Assembly (NCBI RefSeq): GCF_011378855.1
Contig: NZ_WTLB01000018.1
Coordinates: 1 to 64,000 of the forward strand
Length of the DNA stretch: 64,000 nucleotides
Direction of reading: 5' to 3'
Source: Pseudoalteromonas sp. Z1A8
Lineage (GTDB): Bacteria > Pseudomonadota > Gammaproteobacteria > Enterobacterales > Alteromonadaceae
The number at the start of each line of letters is the position of its first letter. Positions within the stretch are counted from its first letter, which is position 1. The position numbers and the translations under genes were made by a program. A model generated the notes under the pieces. That model worked only from the letters and a program-made list of their open reading frames with translations, did not search any database and was not told the origin of the DNA. Shown here piece after piece: positions 17,505 to 26,950 of the stretch.

Positions 17505-18713
17505 TTAAAACTTATATCTAAAACCAAATGCTATACCGTCATCTTCCGACTGCTCCATTTGTGCTTGTTGATCGTCGTTATCACTTTCAAAGTCACTAAA
17601 GTCTTTACGCGCTTCTACGTAGGCAATAGTGTCTTCGTCAATTAAGTAATGAAGGCCAATAACAGCAAACTGGCGTTTAAATACATCGTTAGGATCGGCG
17701 TTAAAGTTTGGCTGAATTACGTAATCATCACCGGCATCAAACACGTTATAGGCAATAAAAAGGCGAAAATCGTTATCAAAGCGGTAAGATGCAAATGTTT
17801 CTATGCCAATTGCGTCTTTAATTAAGCGACCAATATTATCTGTGTCGTGGTTTTTGTTTTTATTTACGTTAGCAGCAACGTAAAGGCCGGGCTTATCAAT
17901 GTTGCCCCACATAATGCCTGCACCATAAATTAAATCTTCAACATTGCGAGTAGAACCATCGCCAAACGTTAAATCAAACTCGCCACGGTTAACACCTACA
18001 GTAAGCGTTAGCATATCTGTTGGTGTATAAGTAACAGAAGCACCAAATGTGTAATTAAATTCAACTTCTTGGGCTGCGCTATCGCCTGAGTTCCAAAGTG
18101 TTTCGCATTCTTCTTCTGAAATGTCGCTTACGTCACAGGTATAAAATTCGCTGTTTTTAAGCTGTGCTTGTACTGCAAAACTAAAATCGTTGTAACTATT
18201 ACGATACTGCACTAACTTATCGGCACGCCCAGTACCATTTACAGCGCCATCGTCTTTGTTATAGGTGTAAACTCCTGCGGCATTGCCATCCCATACAAAA
18301 CTATTATTTGTGCCGTAAACTACGTCGTACCATGCACCCCATTGTTTACCAATAGTAAGTTGTCCGTACTTTTCGTGCGAAAGGCCTGCATAGCCTAAAC
18401 GGTTATACAAAAACTCGTCCTGAATTGACTCAAACCGATTGTTGTAAACAATATCGCTACTGCCTACAGGGTTTACACCCCATTCTACGAGTGCAAGGGC
18501 AGTCCAGTCTTTCTTGAGCTTTCGGGTAAAGCCAAAGTTAATGCGCGAAGTACCGTTAACAACTTCGGTTTCGTTTTGTGTGTTAATTACACGCACATCA
18601 AGATATCCACCTACTTTTAGAGTGTTTTTATCATCATTGTATAACTCTACCGCCGAAACGGCGGGTGCTAATACAATACTTGCGCTAATCAGTGTCGCTA
18701 ATTTTTTGCTCAT
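17505..18713 (-). CDS. Gram-negative general porin
   Basis: Outer-membrane 16-strand porin of 402 residues that lets small solutes diffuse in. The signal peptide M-S-K-K-L-A-T-L...A-V-S-A is followed by the typical first strand E-L-Y-N-D-D-K-N-T-L-K-V-G-G-Y-L-D. The T-I-G-K-Q-W-G-A-W-Y-D motif near residue 120 is usual for this porin group. Strands alternate with acidic loops, and the chain ends in the outer-membrane signature F-G-F-R-Y-K-F. Two Cys pairs in a loop near residues 190-205 may form a disulfide. It is monocistronic with a long, AT-rich upstream region, as expected for a regulated porin. Confidence 0.88.
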   Translation of the reverse strand: MSKKLATLISASIVLAPAVSAVELYNDDKNTLKVGGYLDVRVINTQNETEVVNGTSRINFGFTRKLKKDWTALALVEWGVNPVGSSDIVYNNRFESIQDEFLYNRLGYAGLSHEKYGQLTIGKQWGAWYDVVYGTNNSFVWDGNAAGVYTYNKDDGAVNGTGRADKLVQYRNSYNDFSFAVQAQLKNSEFYTCDVSDISEEECETLWNSGDSAAQEVEFNYTFGASVTYTPTDMLTLTVGVNRGEFDLTFGDGSTRNVEDLIYGAGIMWGNIDKPGLYVAANVNKNKNHDTDNIGRLIKDAIGIETFASYRFDNDFRLFIAYNVFDAGDDYVIQPNFNADPNDVFKRQFAVIGLHYLIDEDTIAYVEARKDFSDFESDNDDQQAQMEQSEDDGIAFGFRYKF

Positions 18714-19350
18714 CTTGTGTGTTGCCCTGTGTAAATTTTAGTGTTTTTACGTAGGTAAAAATTCAGGTTCGAAGATTAACAAAGCAATAAACGGCTCAAA
18801 AGTGAAAAATACTCAATAAAACTGAGCATTAATCTTAATAGGTGTTCACGAGAGGTTAATTTTGTTTTTCAGGTGTTGCTGAGGTTTGTTTTTTTAGTTG
18901 TTTTGTAGGTAAAAAGAATTGGTAATAAGTGGTGTGTTAAAATTCTAATTTGAATTAATTTCATCTTGGTTAAAAAATAGCGACTAGTGTAAAAGCTCTA
19001 AAACTGCTTTATTTTCATAAATATAGCTTTTTATTACTATAGGTTGTACAAAAATGAGTTAAGTAAACACACATACACGTTAAAAGTGTTTTTACTCTAA
19101 TATATATACCAAATTATAAACACTCATATCGGTTTATTATGAATGTATTTATGAATTTTAATTTATCTAAGTTGAATAACAATTTACCAAAACACTAAAT
19201 TTAATTTGTTATTTTAATTACGAGTAGCTCAGTGATAATAATTGCCTTAAACGACGTGGTTTGCCATTAAACTTTCATAGAAAAACAGGCCATTTTGGTT
19301 TAAACTGCGCGCAATTTAATTACATCCTTACTCCCTTGGAGGGTAGCGCT
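18714..19350. other. Divergent promoter region between porin and ABC-F genes
   Basis: About 640 bp, very AT-rich, without convincing genes. It must hold promoters for both the porin (minus strand) and the ABC-F gene (plus strand). A coding-looking stretch at 19261-19350 in the ABC-F frame is judged to be a chance open frame (see the next entry). GGAGGG at 19338-19343 is the ribosome site of the ABC-F gene. No repeat or RNA gene was seen. Confidence 0.5.
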
Positions 19351-20940
19351 ATTATTAGTACAGCTAATGTCACCATGCAATTTGGTGCTAAACCATTATT
19401 TGAAAATATCTCAGCAAAATTTGGCGACGGAAACCGTTATGGTTTAATTGGCGCAAATGGTTGTGGTAAATCAACATTTATGAAAATTTTAAGTGGTGAG
19501 CTTGAAGCGTCTTCAGGTAATGTAAGTACTGATCCTAATGAACGCGTTGCTAAACTAAACCAAGACCAGTTTGCCTACGAAGAATACTCAGTAATTGATA
19601 CTGTTATTATGGGCCATAAAGAACTGTGGAAAATTAAACAAGAACGCGACCGTATTTACTCTTTACCAGAAATGAGTGAAGACGACGGTATGAAAGTAGC
19701 CGATCTTGAAACTGAATTTGCTGAAATGGATGGTTACTCTGCTGAATCTAAAGCAGGCGAGCTTCTATTAGGCGTAGGTATTGGTACTGAGCAACACTTT
19801 GGCCCAATGTCAGAAATTGCACCAGGTTTTAAACTACGCGTGCTACTTGCACAGGTGTTGTTTTCAGACCCAGATATAATGCTACTTGATGAGCCTACCA
19901 ATAACTTGGATATTTACACCATCAAGTGGTTAGAAGACGTGTTAAACCAACGCGACTGTACCATGATAATCATCTCGCATGACCGTCACTTTTTAAACTC
20001 TGTGTGTACTCACATGGCCGATATTGACTACGGTGAGCTACGTATTTACTCAGGTAACTATGACGAATATATGTTTGCAGCAACGCAAGCACGTGAGCAG
20101 CTACTTAGCGAAAACGCGAAAAAGAAAAACCAAATTGCTGAACTTCAACAGTTCGTATCACGCTTCTCTGCTAACGCATCTAAAGCTAAGCAAGCTACAT
20201 CGCGCGCTAAACGTATCGACAAAATTCAGTTAGACGAAGTTAAAGCCTCATCACGTCAAACACCGTTTATTCGTTTCGACCAAGAAAAGCAGTTATTCAG
20301 AAACGCACTTGAAATGAACAATCTAACGCAAGGGTTTGACGACAATACGTTGTTTTCTGGCCTTGAAGGTTTAGTAGAAGTTGGCGAGCGAATTGCTATT
20401 ATTGGTGAAAATGGTGTTGGTAAAACAACATTACTTAATACATTAGCAGGGCGCTTAGCACCTAAAGCCGGTGAGTTTAAGTTCTCTGAAAACGCGAACA
20501 TTGGCTACTACGCGCAAGACCACGCTGATGAGTTTGCGACCGACATGAACTTGTTTCAATGGATGGAACAATGGCAACAAGAAGGCGATGACGAGCAAGT
20601 GGTTCGAAGCTTTTTAGGCCGTATGCTGTTCTCTCAAAACGATATTAAAAAATCAGTTAAAGTAATTTCTGGTGGTGAGCAAGGCCGAATGTTGTTTGGT
20701 AAAATTATGATGCATAAACCAAATATACTGCTAATGGATGAGCCAACTAACCACATGGATATGGAATCTATTGAAGCGCTTAACCTAGCACTTGAAGCCT
20801 ACGAAGGTACATTAATGTTTGTATCGCACGATCGTCAATTTGTATCATCGGTAGCTACCCGTATTTGGGAAGTTAAAGATGGTAAAATCATTGACTTTAG
20901 AGGCAACTACGCAGAATACCTAGCGAGTAAAGACGCTTAA
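19351..20940 (+). CDS. ABC-F translation factor, YbiT type, probable AUU start
   Basis: Soluble ABC-F protein with two ATPase domains and no membrane part; the family works on ribosomes. Walker A motifs are G-A-N-G-C-G-K-S-T and G-E-N-G-V-G-K-T-T; the linker between domains is basic and rich in K and A-S-K-A-K-Q-A. Signature-region and Walker B motifs ([10 protein letters not shown] and [10 protein letters not shown]) are intact. YbiT homologues begin M-x-x-S/T-x-N-V-T-M-Q-F-G. Here that position is ATT-ATT-AGT, 7 bases after GGAGGG, giving 529 residues, close to the 530 of E. coli YbiT. An in-frame TTG at 19336 overlaps the ribosome site and lacks one of its own. Confidence 0.85.
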   Translation: MISTANVTMQFGAKPLFENISAKFGDGNRYGLIGANGCGKSTFMKILSGELEASSGNVSTDPNERVAKLNQDQFAYEEYSVIDTVIMGHKELWKIKQERDRIYSLPEMSEDDGMKVADLETEFAEMDGYSAESKAGELLLGVGIGTEQHFGPMSEIAPGFKLRVLLAQVLFSDPDIMLLDEPTNNLDIYTIKWLEDVLNQRDCTMIIISHDRHFLNSVCTHMADIDYGELRIYSGNYDEYMFAATQAREQLLSENAKKKNQIAELQQFVSRFSANASKAKQATSRAKRIDKIQLDEVKASSRQTPFIRFDQEKQLFRNALEMNNLTQGFDDNTLFSGLEGLVEVGERIAIIGENGVGKTTLLNTLAGRLAPKAGEFKFSENANIGYYAQDHADEFATDMNLFQWMEQWQQEGDDEQVVRSFLGRMLFSQNDIKKSVKVISGGEQGRMLFGKIMMHKPNILLMDEPTNHMDMESIEALNLALEAYEGTLMFVSHDRQFVSSVATRIWEVKDGKIIDFRGNYAEYLASKDA

Positions 20941-20949
20941 TTAGCTATT

Positions 20950-21146
20950 TAACCTGAACTCTGGATAACAAACCTATCTCAAGCCGCTATTTTCAGCGCT
21001 AACTGCGTTGAATTTACTTGCAATAGGCTAGCTATTGACGCGTAAATTCGCCTTGTTTTCACTGAAAATCTCTGGCTAGAGAAGATAAATTTAAATATCA
21101 CCATGATTCAACACGTTAGTAAATCTCTTAACCAGAGTTCAGGTTA
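20950..21146. mobile_element. MITE-like element, 197 bp with 15-bp inverted ends
   Basis: The ends TAACCTGAACTCTGG (20950-20964) and its exact complement (21132-21146) bound a 197-bp noncoding segment containing inner palindromes such as CAATAGGCTAGCTATTG. No gene fits inside. I recall similar intergenic sequence in related marine genera, but this is memory, not a search. It separates the ABC-F stop from the terminator at 21163. Confidence 0.65.
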
Positions 21147-21162
21147 TCTACCCGTTAATTCT

Positions 21163-21192
21163 AAAAAGCCATGTTTAAACATGGCTTTTTTT
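21163..21192 (+). terminator. Intrinsic terminator upstream of purE
   Basis: The stem AAAAAGCCATGTTT/AAACATGGCTTTTT is followed by a T run. It probably ends ABC-F transcripts; the MITE-like element sits between the two. Confidence 0.85.
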
Positions 21193-21202
21193 GTTTTTGT
21201 GA

Positions 21203-21231
21203 GTCGCAATTAAACGGCGTTTGGGTATAAT
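21203..21231 (+). promoter_or_regulatory. Probable purEK promoter
   Basis: A perfect -10 box TATAAT is at 21226-21231, about 60 bp before the purE start. The -35 region (GTCGCA at the right spacing) is weak. A GGACATAAGTCC hairpin follows in the leader. No clear PurR palindrome is seen. Confidence 0.55.
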
Positions 21232-21291
21232 ACCCGCCTAAAACCGGACATAAGTCCGCTATTTTGAAAAATACATTACTGAGGAGTATTT

Positions 21292-21774
21292 ATGACAGTT
21301 GGCATTATTATGGGTTCTAAATCAGATTGGCCAACCATGGAACATGCAGCACTTATGCTAGAGCATTTTGGCATTAAGTACGAAACTAAAGTCGTGTCTG
21401 CACACCGCACTCCTCAATTACTTGCTGATTACGCAAGTTCAGCCGCAGAACGTGGTATTAAAGTGATTATTGCAGGCGCTGGCGGCGCTGCGCATTTACC
21501 GGGTATGGCTGCTGCTTTTACATCGCTTCCTGTACTGGGCGTACCTGTAAAATCAAAAGCATTAAATGGTGTTGATTCACTTTTATCTATTTGCCAAATG
21601 CCTAAAGGTGTTGCTGTTGGTACGCTTGCCATTGGTGAGCCGGGCGCTGCAAACGCAGGTTTACTAGCTGCACAAATTTTAGGATGTCAAAATCCAGAAA
21701 TTTTTGCAAAAATTGAAGCGTTCCGTAAAGCGCAAACAGACACTATATTAGCTAATCCAAACCCTGCAGAGTAA
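21292..21774 (+). CDS. purE: 5-(carboxyamino)imidazole ribonucleotide mutase
   Basis: Purine biosynthesis enzyme converting N5-CAIR to 4-carboxy-AIR in the cytoplasm. It has 160 residues with the class I PurE signatures [18 protein letters not shown] near residue 42, [11 protein letters not shown] near residue 63, and P-V-x-S near residue 85. The ribosome site GAGGAG is 7 bases before the ATG. It is 2 bp from purK, the enzyme for the preceding step, so the two are coupled. Confidence 0.97.
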   Translation: MTVGIIMGSKSDWPTMEHAALMLEHFGIKYETKVVSAHRTPQLLADYASSAAERGIKVIIAGAGGAAHLPGMAAAFTSLPVLGVPVKSKALNGVDSLLSICQMPKGVAVGTLAIGEPGAANAGLLAAQILGCQNPEIFAKIEAFRKAQTDTILANPNPAE

Positions 21775-21776
21775 TA

Positions 21777-22925
21777 ATGAATATTTTAATATTAGGTGCA
21801 GGGCAACTTGCACGTATGATGAGCCTTGCAGGCGCGCCACTTAATTTAAACGTAGTGGCGTACGATGTAGGCAGCAAGCAAATTATGCACCCGCTAACTG
21901 GCGAGGTTTATACCACATCACTTGAGCAAGCAATATCAAACGCAGATGCAATTACTGCTGAGTTTGAGCACATTCCTGATGACGTACTAACACTTTGCTG
22001 CAACAGTAATAAGTTTTACCCAGGAAAAGCCGCGATTAAAACCGGTGGCGATCGCTCGCTTGAAAAGGCATTGCTTGATAAAACAAATGTAACTTGTGCG
22101 CCGTATCAATTAATTACTGAAAAAGCGCACCTTGAACACGCTGTTAAAACCTTAGGTAAGCCGCTTGTTATTAAAACATGCCAAGCGGGTTACGATGGAA
22201 AAGGACAATGGCGATTAAAGTCAGATAATCAAATAGACGAAATTTGGTCACAAATGGCTGATTTTATTGCATTAGGCACAGAGCTTGCGCCACATACAAT
22301 TATTGCTGAAAAAATGATCCCGTTTGATCGTGAAGTCTCTATTATTGGTGCGCGCGATAAGCACGGTAATGTTGCTATTTATCCGCTAACAGAAAACGAG
22401 CACACAAATGGTGTGTTAACGCTCTCTATTGCGGGTAAAAATAATCACAGCGTTGAAGCTCAAGCAAACGATGCATTTACTAAAATAGCAAACGAACTTA
22501 ACTATGTTGGCGTACTCGCTATTGAATTTTTTGATGTACAAGGCACGTTACTCGTTAACGAAATTGCACCGCGTGTACATAACTCAGGCCACTGGACGCA
22601 ACAAGGTTGTCACTGTTCGCAGTTTGAAAACCACATGCGTGCTGTTGCAGGTTTACCACTTGGTAATACTGAGCTTAAACACATTACCGCGATGATAAAC
22701 GTACTAGGGCAACCTAGTATTCCAGCTGACGTACTAAAATACGCAGATGTGACTAGCCATTGGTACGGTAAAACTGCAAAGCCAGGTCGTAAGATGGGCC
22801 ATATAAACGTATCGGCCACTAGCATGAACGACCTAGCAGATAAATTAGGTGAGCTTACTGAATATTTACCTGAGCAAGACTACCCAGGTATTTTAAAAGC
22901 GGCAGCTAATTTAATCCTTCATTAA
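21777..22925 (+). CDS. purK: 5-(carboxyamino)imidazole ribonucleotide synthase
   Basis: ATP-grasp enzyme that makes N5-CAIR from AIR, bicarbonate and ATP, feeding PurE. It has 382 residues. The start I-L-I-L-G-A-G-Q-L-A-R-M-M is the PurK N-terminal fold. The ATP-grasp region has K-T-C-Q-A-G-Y-D-G-K-G-Q and the metal-binding E-I-A-P-R-V-H-N-S-G-H-W-T near residue 265. It follows purE after two bases and is ended by the terminator at 22951. Confidence 0.96.
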   Translation: MNILILGAGQLARMMSLAGAPLNLNVVAYDVGSKQIMHPLTGEVYTTSLEQAISNADAITAEFEHIPDDVLTLCCNSNKFYPGKAAIKTGGDRSLEKALLDKTNVTCAPYQLITEKAHLEHAVKTLGKPLVIKTCQAGYDGKGQWRLKSDNQIDEIWSQMADFIALGTELAPHTIIAEKMIPFDREVSIIGARDKHGNVAIYPLTENEHTNGVLTLSIAGKNNHSVEAQANDAFTKIANELNYVGVLAIEFFDVQGTLLVNEIAPRVHNSGHWTQQGCHCSQFENHMRAVAGLPLGNTELKHITAMINVLGQPSIPADVLKYADVTSHWYGKTAKPGRKMGHINVSATSMNDLADKLGELTEYLPEQDYPGILKAAANLILH

Positions 22926-22950
22926 ACGGCTAAATACTCGTTTTATTAAA

Positions 22951-22974
22951 TGCCGAGCTTGCTCGGCTTTTTTA
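22951..22974 (+). terminator. Terminator after purEK
   Basis: The short GC stem CCGAGC/GCTCGG is followed by a T run. Confidence 0.85.
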
Positions 22975-23049
22975 TGTTTAAAAAAGGCGCGTGGATACCC
23001 AGTTTGTGAAATAATGATTGAGTCTAAAATTTTACAGTGAAATTATTTA

Positions 23050-24225
23050 ATGAAACTTAAAGCAATTTATAGCGCACTACTTGTTGCCGCTTCTTTTAGT
23101 ACTTTTTTTAGTAACAGTGCATTTGCATCAGACTCTCTTCGTGTTGCTACATTTAATGTAAGTATGGATGCAACTAATCACACGCCTAAAGGTGAGCAAA
23201 TTAAAAGTGATGCTTTAGTTAACGCACTTAAAGCAAACCACCAGCAAATTAAAAACATAGCCGAAATTATTCAACGTGTTCGCCCTGACATTATTTTACT
23301 TAATGAATTTGATTACATCCCAAAAGAGCAGGGTATTGAATACTTTAATAAGCATTATTTAAATGTAGGTCAGCAAAAACAAGCGGCTATTAACTACCCT
23401 TACTCTTATATAGCCCCAGTAAATACAGGCCTAGCCACCGAGTTTGATTTAGATAATGATGGCAAAAAAAATGGCGTGATGGGCGATGCACAAGGCTTTG
23501 GCTTTTTTGAAGGCCATTATGGTATGGCTATTTTGTCAAAATACCCAATCGATTTTGATAAAGTAAGAACTCTTCAAACCTTTAAATATAAAGACATGCC
23601 AAATGCACAAATGCCAGTGATGCCTAAAACAGGCGAAAACTGGTATAGCAAACAAGAATGGCAAGCACTAAGGCTCAGCTCTAAATCGTTTTGGGATTTA
23701 CCTATTAACGTAAATGATAAAACCATTCATGTTATTGCATCTCACCCAACACCGCCTGTATTTGATGGTGAAGAGGACAGAAACGGCAAGCGTAACCACG
23801 ATGAAGTAAGGTTAATTGCTGATTACGTTTCAAACGCCAAGTATATTTACGATGATAAAGGCGAAAAAGGCGGGTTAAAAACTTACTCTCGTTTTGTTAT
23901 TTTAGGCGATTTAAATGCCGCACCAGAGGGCGATAAAGCGCGTACAAATACCACCGACCAAATACTTAAAAATCCACTTATTAACGCTCAATTTGTTCCA
24001 ACAAGTGAAGGCGCTAAAGAGCTGTATGATGCGCCTTATGCACAAAATTATAGTGCTAATTGGCAAGCACGTGTTGATTACGTACTACCGTCAAACTATG
24101 GCTTAAAAATTAAAGACGGTGGGGTGTTTTGGCCAACTAAAACCAGCGATGAATATCGTTTAATTAAGGACAGAAACGCTTCAAGCGATCATCGGCTGGT
24201 GTGGCTTGATTTAATAGTTGAATAG
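23050..24225 (+). CDS. Secreted endonuclease/exonuclease/phosphatase (EEP) family protein
   Basis: Exported metal-dependent phosphoesterase of the EEP (DNase I-like) fold, 391 residues. A signal peptide ends near residue 27 (N-S-A-F-A-S). Catalytic motifs: R-V-A-T-F-N-V near 31, D-I-I-L-L-N-E-F-D near 83 (metal-binding Glu), V-I-A-S-H-P near 240, I-L-G-D-L-N-A-A-P near 300, and the end motif S-S-D-H-R-L-V near 380. The chain ends shortly after, with no GlyGly-CTERM anchor. Substrates in this group range from nucleic acids to phosphate esters and cannot be told here. It is probably monocistronic. Confidence 0.85.
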   Translation: MKLKAIYSALLVAASFSTFFSNSAFASDSLRVATFNVSMDATNHTPKGEQIKSDALVNALKANHQQIKNIAEIIQRVRPDIILLNEFDYIPKEQGIEYFNKHYLNVGQQKQAAINYPYSYIAPVNTGLATEFDLDNDGKKNGVMGDAQGFGFFEGHYGMAILSKYPIDFDKVRTLQTFKYKDMPNAQMPVMPKTGENWYSKQEWQALRLSSKSFWDLPINVNDKTIHVIASHPTPPVFDGEEDRNGKRNHDEVRLIADYVSNAKYIYDDKGEKGGLKTYSRFVILGDLNAAPEGDKARTNTTDQILKNPLINAQFVPTSEGAKELYDAPYAQNYSANWQARVDYVLPSNYGLKIKDGGVFWPTKTSDEYRLIKDRNASSDHRLVWLDLIVE

Positions 24226-24357
24226 CGTCCACTAATAAAGGGGGCGTTAGTAAACTGAGCTTTACCCTGTTTAATGGCTATTTATCTTAAAAAATTGCAA
24301 TAACTTGAGTGCTTCTGCTTAAATACGGCTTAATTATAATAACCGTATAGAAGCACT

Positions 24358-26862
24358 ATGATTTTTAATTTTTCTTCATCTAAAACGTTAGTGGCCTTAG
24401 CTGTTGCCTCAAGTGTCATGCTTGCAGGTTGTAGCGCTACTGCTAACACCTCTTCAACACAGCAAAGTGTATTACCAGCAACTAAGATTGCTGCGGTTGT
24501 AAACACACCAGCAGATATCGGCTCACAAAAAATAACGCTAGAACAAGCAATGGCCGATCCAGATTGGATGGGTAATCAGCCAGAGAGTGCTTACTGGGCT
24601 AGCGATTCGGCTACTATTATTTATGCTCAAAAAGAGCAAGGTAATACACTACGCGATTTATTTAGCCAATCTGTTACTAGCCAAACAGCAGAGCAGGTAG
24701 CACTTAATAAACTTCATACTGTGGGTTCAAATAAAGCTGTTTATTCAAAAAATAAAACAATGGCGGCCTACACGTTTAAAGGCAATGTATTTGTTAAAAA
24801 CCTAAAAACGGGTGAACTTAAACAAATTACAGCGACATCAGCAAGCGAATCTAAACCACAATTTTTAAACAATGGCGATTTAGTTTATCGCCAAGGCAAT
24901 GTGTTTTTTAGAGTTGATTTAAAAACAGGTTTAACGACTGAGCTTGCTAACTTAAAGCTTGCCGATGAGCCTAAAGGCATTGAAGAGCCAAGCACTTATA
25001 TTGCTAAAGAGCAGCATAAACTGATTAAATTTGTGGCGCTTCAGCAAAAAAACAAAAAAGATAAGCAAGCGCGCAGTGAGCAAATTAATGAACAAAACGA
25101 TTCAATTGCTAACACGGCTTACTACTTAGGTGACGGTAATAAAGTATCTGAAGCACAACTTTCACCAAATGGTGATGCGCTGTTAGTTGTTGTACAAAAG
25201 CAAACAGATTGGCGTGGTGAGGGCGATATTATGCCTAACTACATTACAAATGACGCCACTATTGAGCCTAAAAAAGCACGCCGCCGTGTAGCCGATGCTA
25301 AAGAAGAAACATCACAGCTTGTGTACATCAATTTAACTAATAAAGAGCAAACATCACTTAGCTTTAATACCTTACCGGGTTTTGATGAAGATGTTTTAGC
25401 TGCAGTTAAAAAAGAAAATTATGCACGTGATGGTAAAACCTATAAGTCTAAAAAGGCACCTCGTGGCATTAACCTTATTATGGACTGGGGTTTTGAGCAA
25501 AGCCCAATAGTATGGAACGATGACGGGTCACAAGTTGCTATCATGCTTGAAGCCTGGGACAACAAAGATCGTTGGCTTGCTACCGTTGATTTTGAAAGCA
25601 ACAAACTTGTTTCGCAGCACCGCCTACATGACGATGCATGGATTGCTTATGCATTTAACGACTTTGGTTGGTTGCATAACTCAAACACGCTTTATTATCT
25701 ATCGGAAGAGTCGGGTTATAGCCAGCTTTATAAAAAACCAGTAAACGGTAGTGCAACTGCGCTAACACAAGGTAAATTTGAAGTATCTAACTTAACGCTT
25801 ACCAGCGACGACAGCGCAATTTATTACAAAGCGAATGTTGAGCATCCAGGCCTGTACGAAATTTACCGCGTTAACCCACAAACAGGTAATAGCGAGCAAG
25901 TTACTGACTTAAATGGCATGACTGATTACACGTTAAGCCCAGATGAAACTAAGTTACTCCTTAAGCACTCTACAATTACCATGCCTAATGAGCTTTACGT
26001 AGCAGATGCTAAAGCAAATACAAAAGCCACGCGCTTAACTCATACAGTGTCGGATGAGTTTTTAGCTAAAAAGCTAACTGCGCCTAAAATTGTAGCCGTG
26101 CCATCGAGCCATACTGATCAACCAATATACGCAAAAGTGTACTACCCAGCTGATTACGTAGAGGGTGAAGTAGGCAAAAACCGTAAAGCGGTTATTTTTA
26201 ACCACGGCGCAGGCTACTTACAAAATTCACATATGGGGTTTTCGGTTTATTTTCGTGAATTTATGTTTCATTCATTGCTCGCTGATGAAGGTTACATAGT
26301 AATGGATATGGATTACCGTGCGTCTAAAGGTTACGGACGTGATTGGCGTACTGCGATTTATCGTCAAATGGGCACGCCTGAAACACAAGATTTAGCCGAT
26401 GGTGTTAAATGGATGGCTCAAAATGCCAACGTTGATACTAAAGCAGTCGGTACTTATGGCGGATCTTACGGTGGCTTTATGACTTTTATGGCCTTATTTA
26501 CCGCGCCAGAGTTATTTCAATCGGGTGCAGCACTTCGCCCTGTTACCGATTGGGCGCACTACAACACAGGTTACACAGCTAATATATTAAACCATCCTGA
26601 TGTTGACCCGATTGCCTATGAACGTAGCTCGCCAATTTACTATGCTGAGGGTTTAAACAAGCGTTTATTAATTAACTCCCCCATGGTTGACGATAACGTG
26701 TTTTTTCAAGATTCAGTACGTTTAGTACAGCGCTTAATAGAGCTGGAAAAGCAAAACTTTGAAACAGCGATATTCCCAGTTGAACCACATGGCTTTGTAC
26801 AGCCTTCAAGCTGGTTAGACGAATACCGCCGTATTCATAAATTATTTAAAGAAACGCTTTAA
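24358..26862 (+). CDS. S9 family prolyl oligopeptidase-type peptidase, lipoprotein
   Basis: Probable envelope-anchored serine peptidase of the prolyl oligopeptidase/DPP IV group, 834 residues. The lipobox is M-L-A-G-C near residues 20-25. A long beta-propeller region follows (about 60-570), with repeats such as I-Y-Y-K-A-N and L-Y-Y-L-S-E-E-S-G-Y. The C-terminal alpha/beta hydrolase domain carries Ser703 in G-G-S-Y-G-G-F-M, the Asp in P-M-V-D-D-N near residue 778, and His811 in E-P-H-G-F. It likely cleaves peptides in the periplasm or at the outer membrane, useful for protein scavenging. It is a single-gene unit. Confidence 0.9.
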   Translation: MIFNFSSSKTLVALAVASSVMLAGCSATANTSSTQQSVLPATKIAAVVNTPADIGSQKITLEQAMADPDWMGNQPESAYWASDSATIIYAQKEQGNTLRDLFSQSVTSQTAEQVALNKLHTVGSNKAVYSKNKTMAAYTFKGNVFVKNLKTGELKQITATSASESKPQFLNNGDLVYRQGNVFFRVDLKTGLTTELANLKLADEPKGIEEPSTYIAKEQHKLIKFVALQQKNKKDKQARSEQINEQNDSIANTAYYLGDGNKVSEAQLSPNGDALLVVVQKQTDWRGEGDIMPNYITNDATIEPKKARRRVADAKEETSQLVYINLTNKEQTSLSFNTLPGFDEDVLAAVKKENYARDGKTYKSKKAPRGINLIMDWGFEQSPIVWNDDGSQVAIMLEAWDNKDRWLATVDFESNKLVSQHRLHDDAWIAYAFNDFGWLHNSNTLYYLSEESGYSQLYKKPVNGSATALTQGKFEVSNLTLTSDDSAIYYKANVEHPGLYEIYRVNPQTGNSEQVTDLNGMTDYTLSPDETKLLLKHSTITMPNELYVADAKANTKATRLTHTVSDEFLAKKLTAPKIVAVPSSHTDQPIYAKVYYPADYVEGEVGKNRKAVIFNHGAGYLQNSHMGFSVYFREFMFHSLLADEGYIVMDMDYRASKGYGRDWRTAIYRQMGTPETQDLADGVKWMAQNANVDTKAVGTYGGSYGGFMTFMALFTAPELFQSGAALRPVTDWAHYNTGYTANILNHPDVDPIAYERSSPIYYAEGLNKRLLINSPMVDDNVFFQDSVRLVQRLIELEKQNFETAIFPVEPHGFVQPSSWLDEYRRIHKLFKETL

Positions 26863-26885
26863 TTCTTAAAATAAAGTATAAAAAC

Positions 26886-26926
26886 AAAAACGCCGCGTTA
26901 GTTTAATAAACTAACGCGGCGTTTTT
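26886..26926. terminator. Strong bidirectional terminator
   Basis: The arms AACGCCGCGTTAGTTT and their complement, with A and T tracts outside, lie between the convergent S9 peptidase and rhombosortase genes. Confidence 0.9.
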
Positions 26927-26950
26927 ATTAGAGGAGCAATAGCTTATGCG

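Noticed and set aside
19261-19350. TTG-started 30-residue extension of the ABC-F protein
   Set aside because: No homologue has it by memory, no ribosome site precedes the TTG, and a strong GGAGGG sits where the family start predicts.
23050-24225. GlyGly-CTERM substrate of the nearby rhombosortase
   Set aside because: The protein ends W-L-D-L-I-V-E soon after its catalytic motif; there is no Gly-Gly, helix and Arg cluster.
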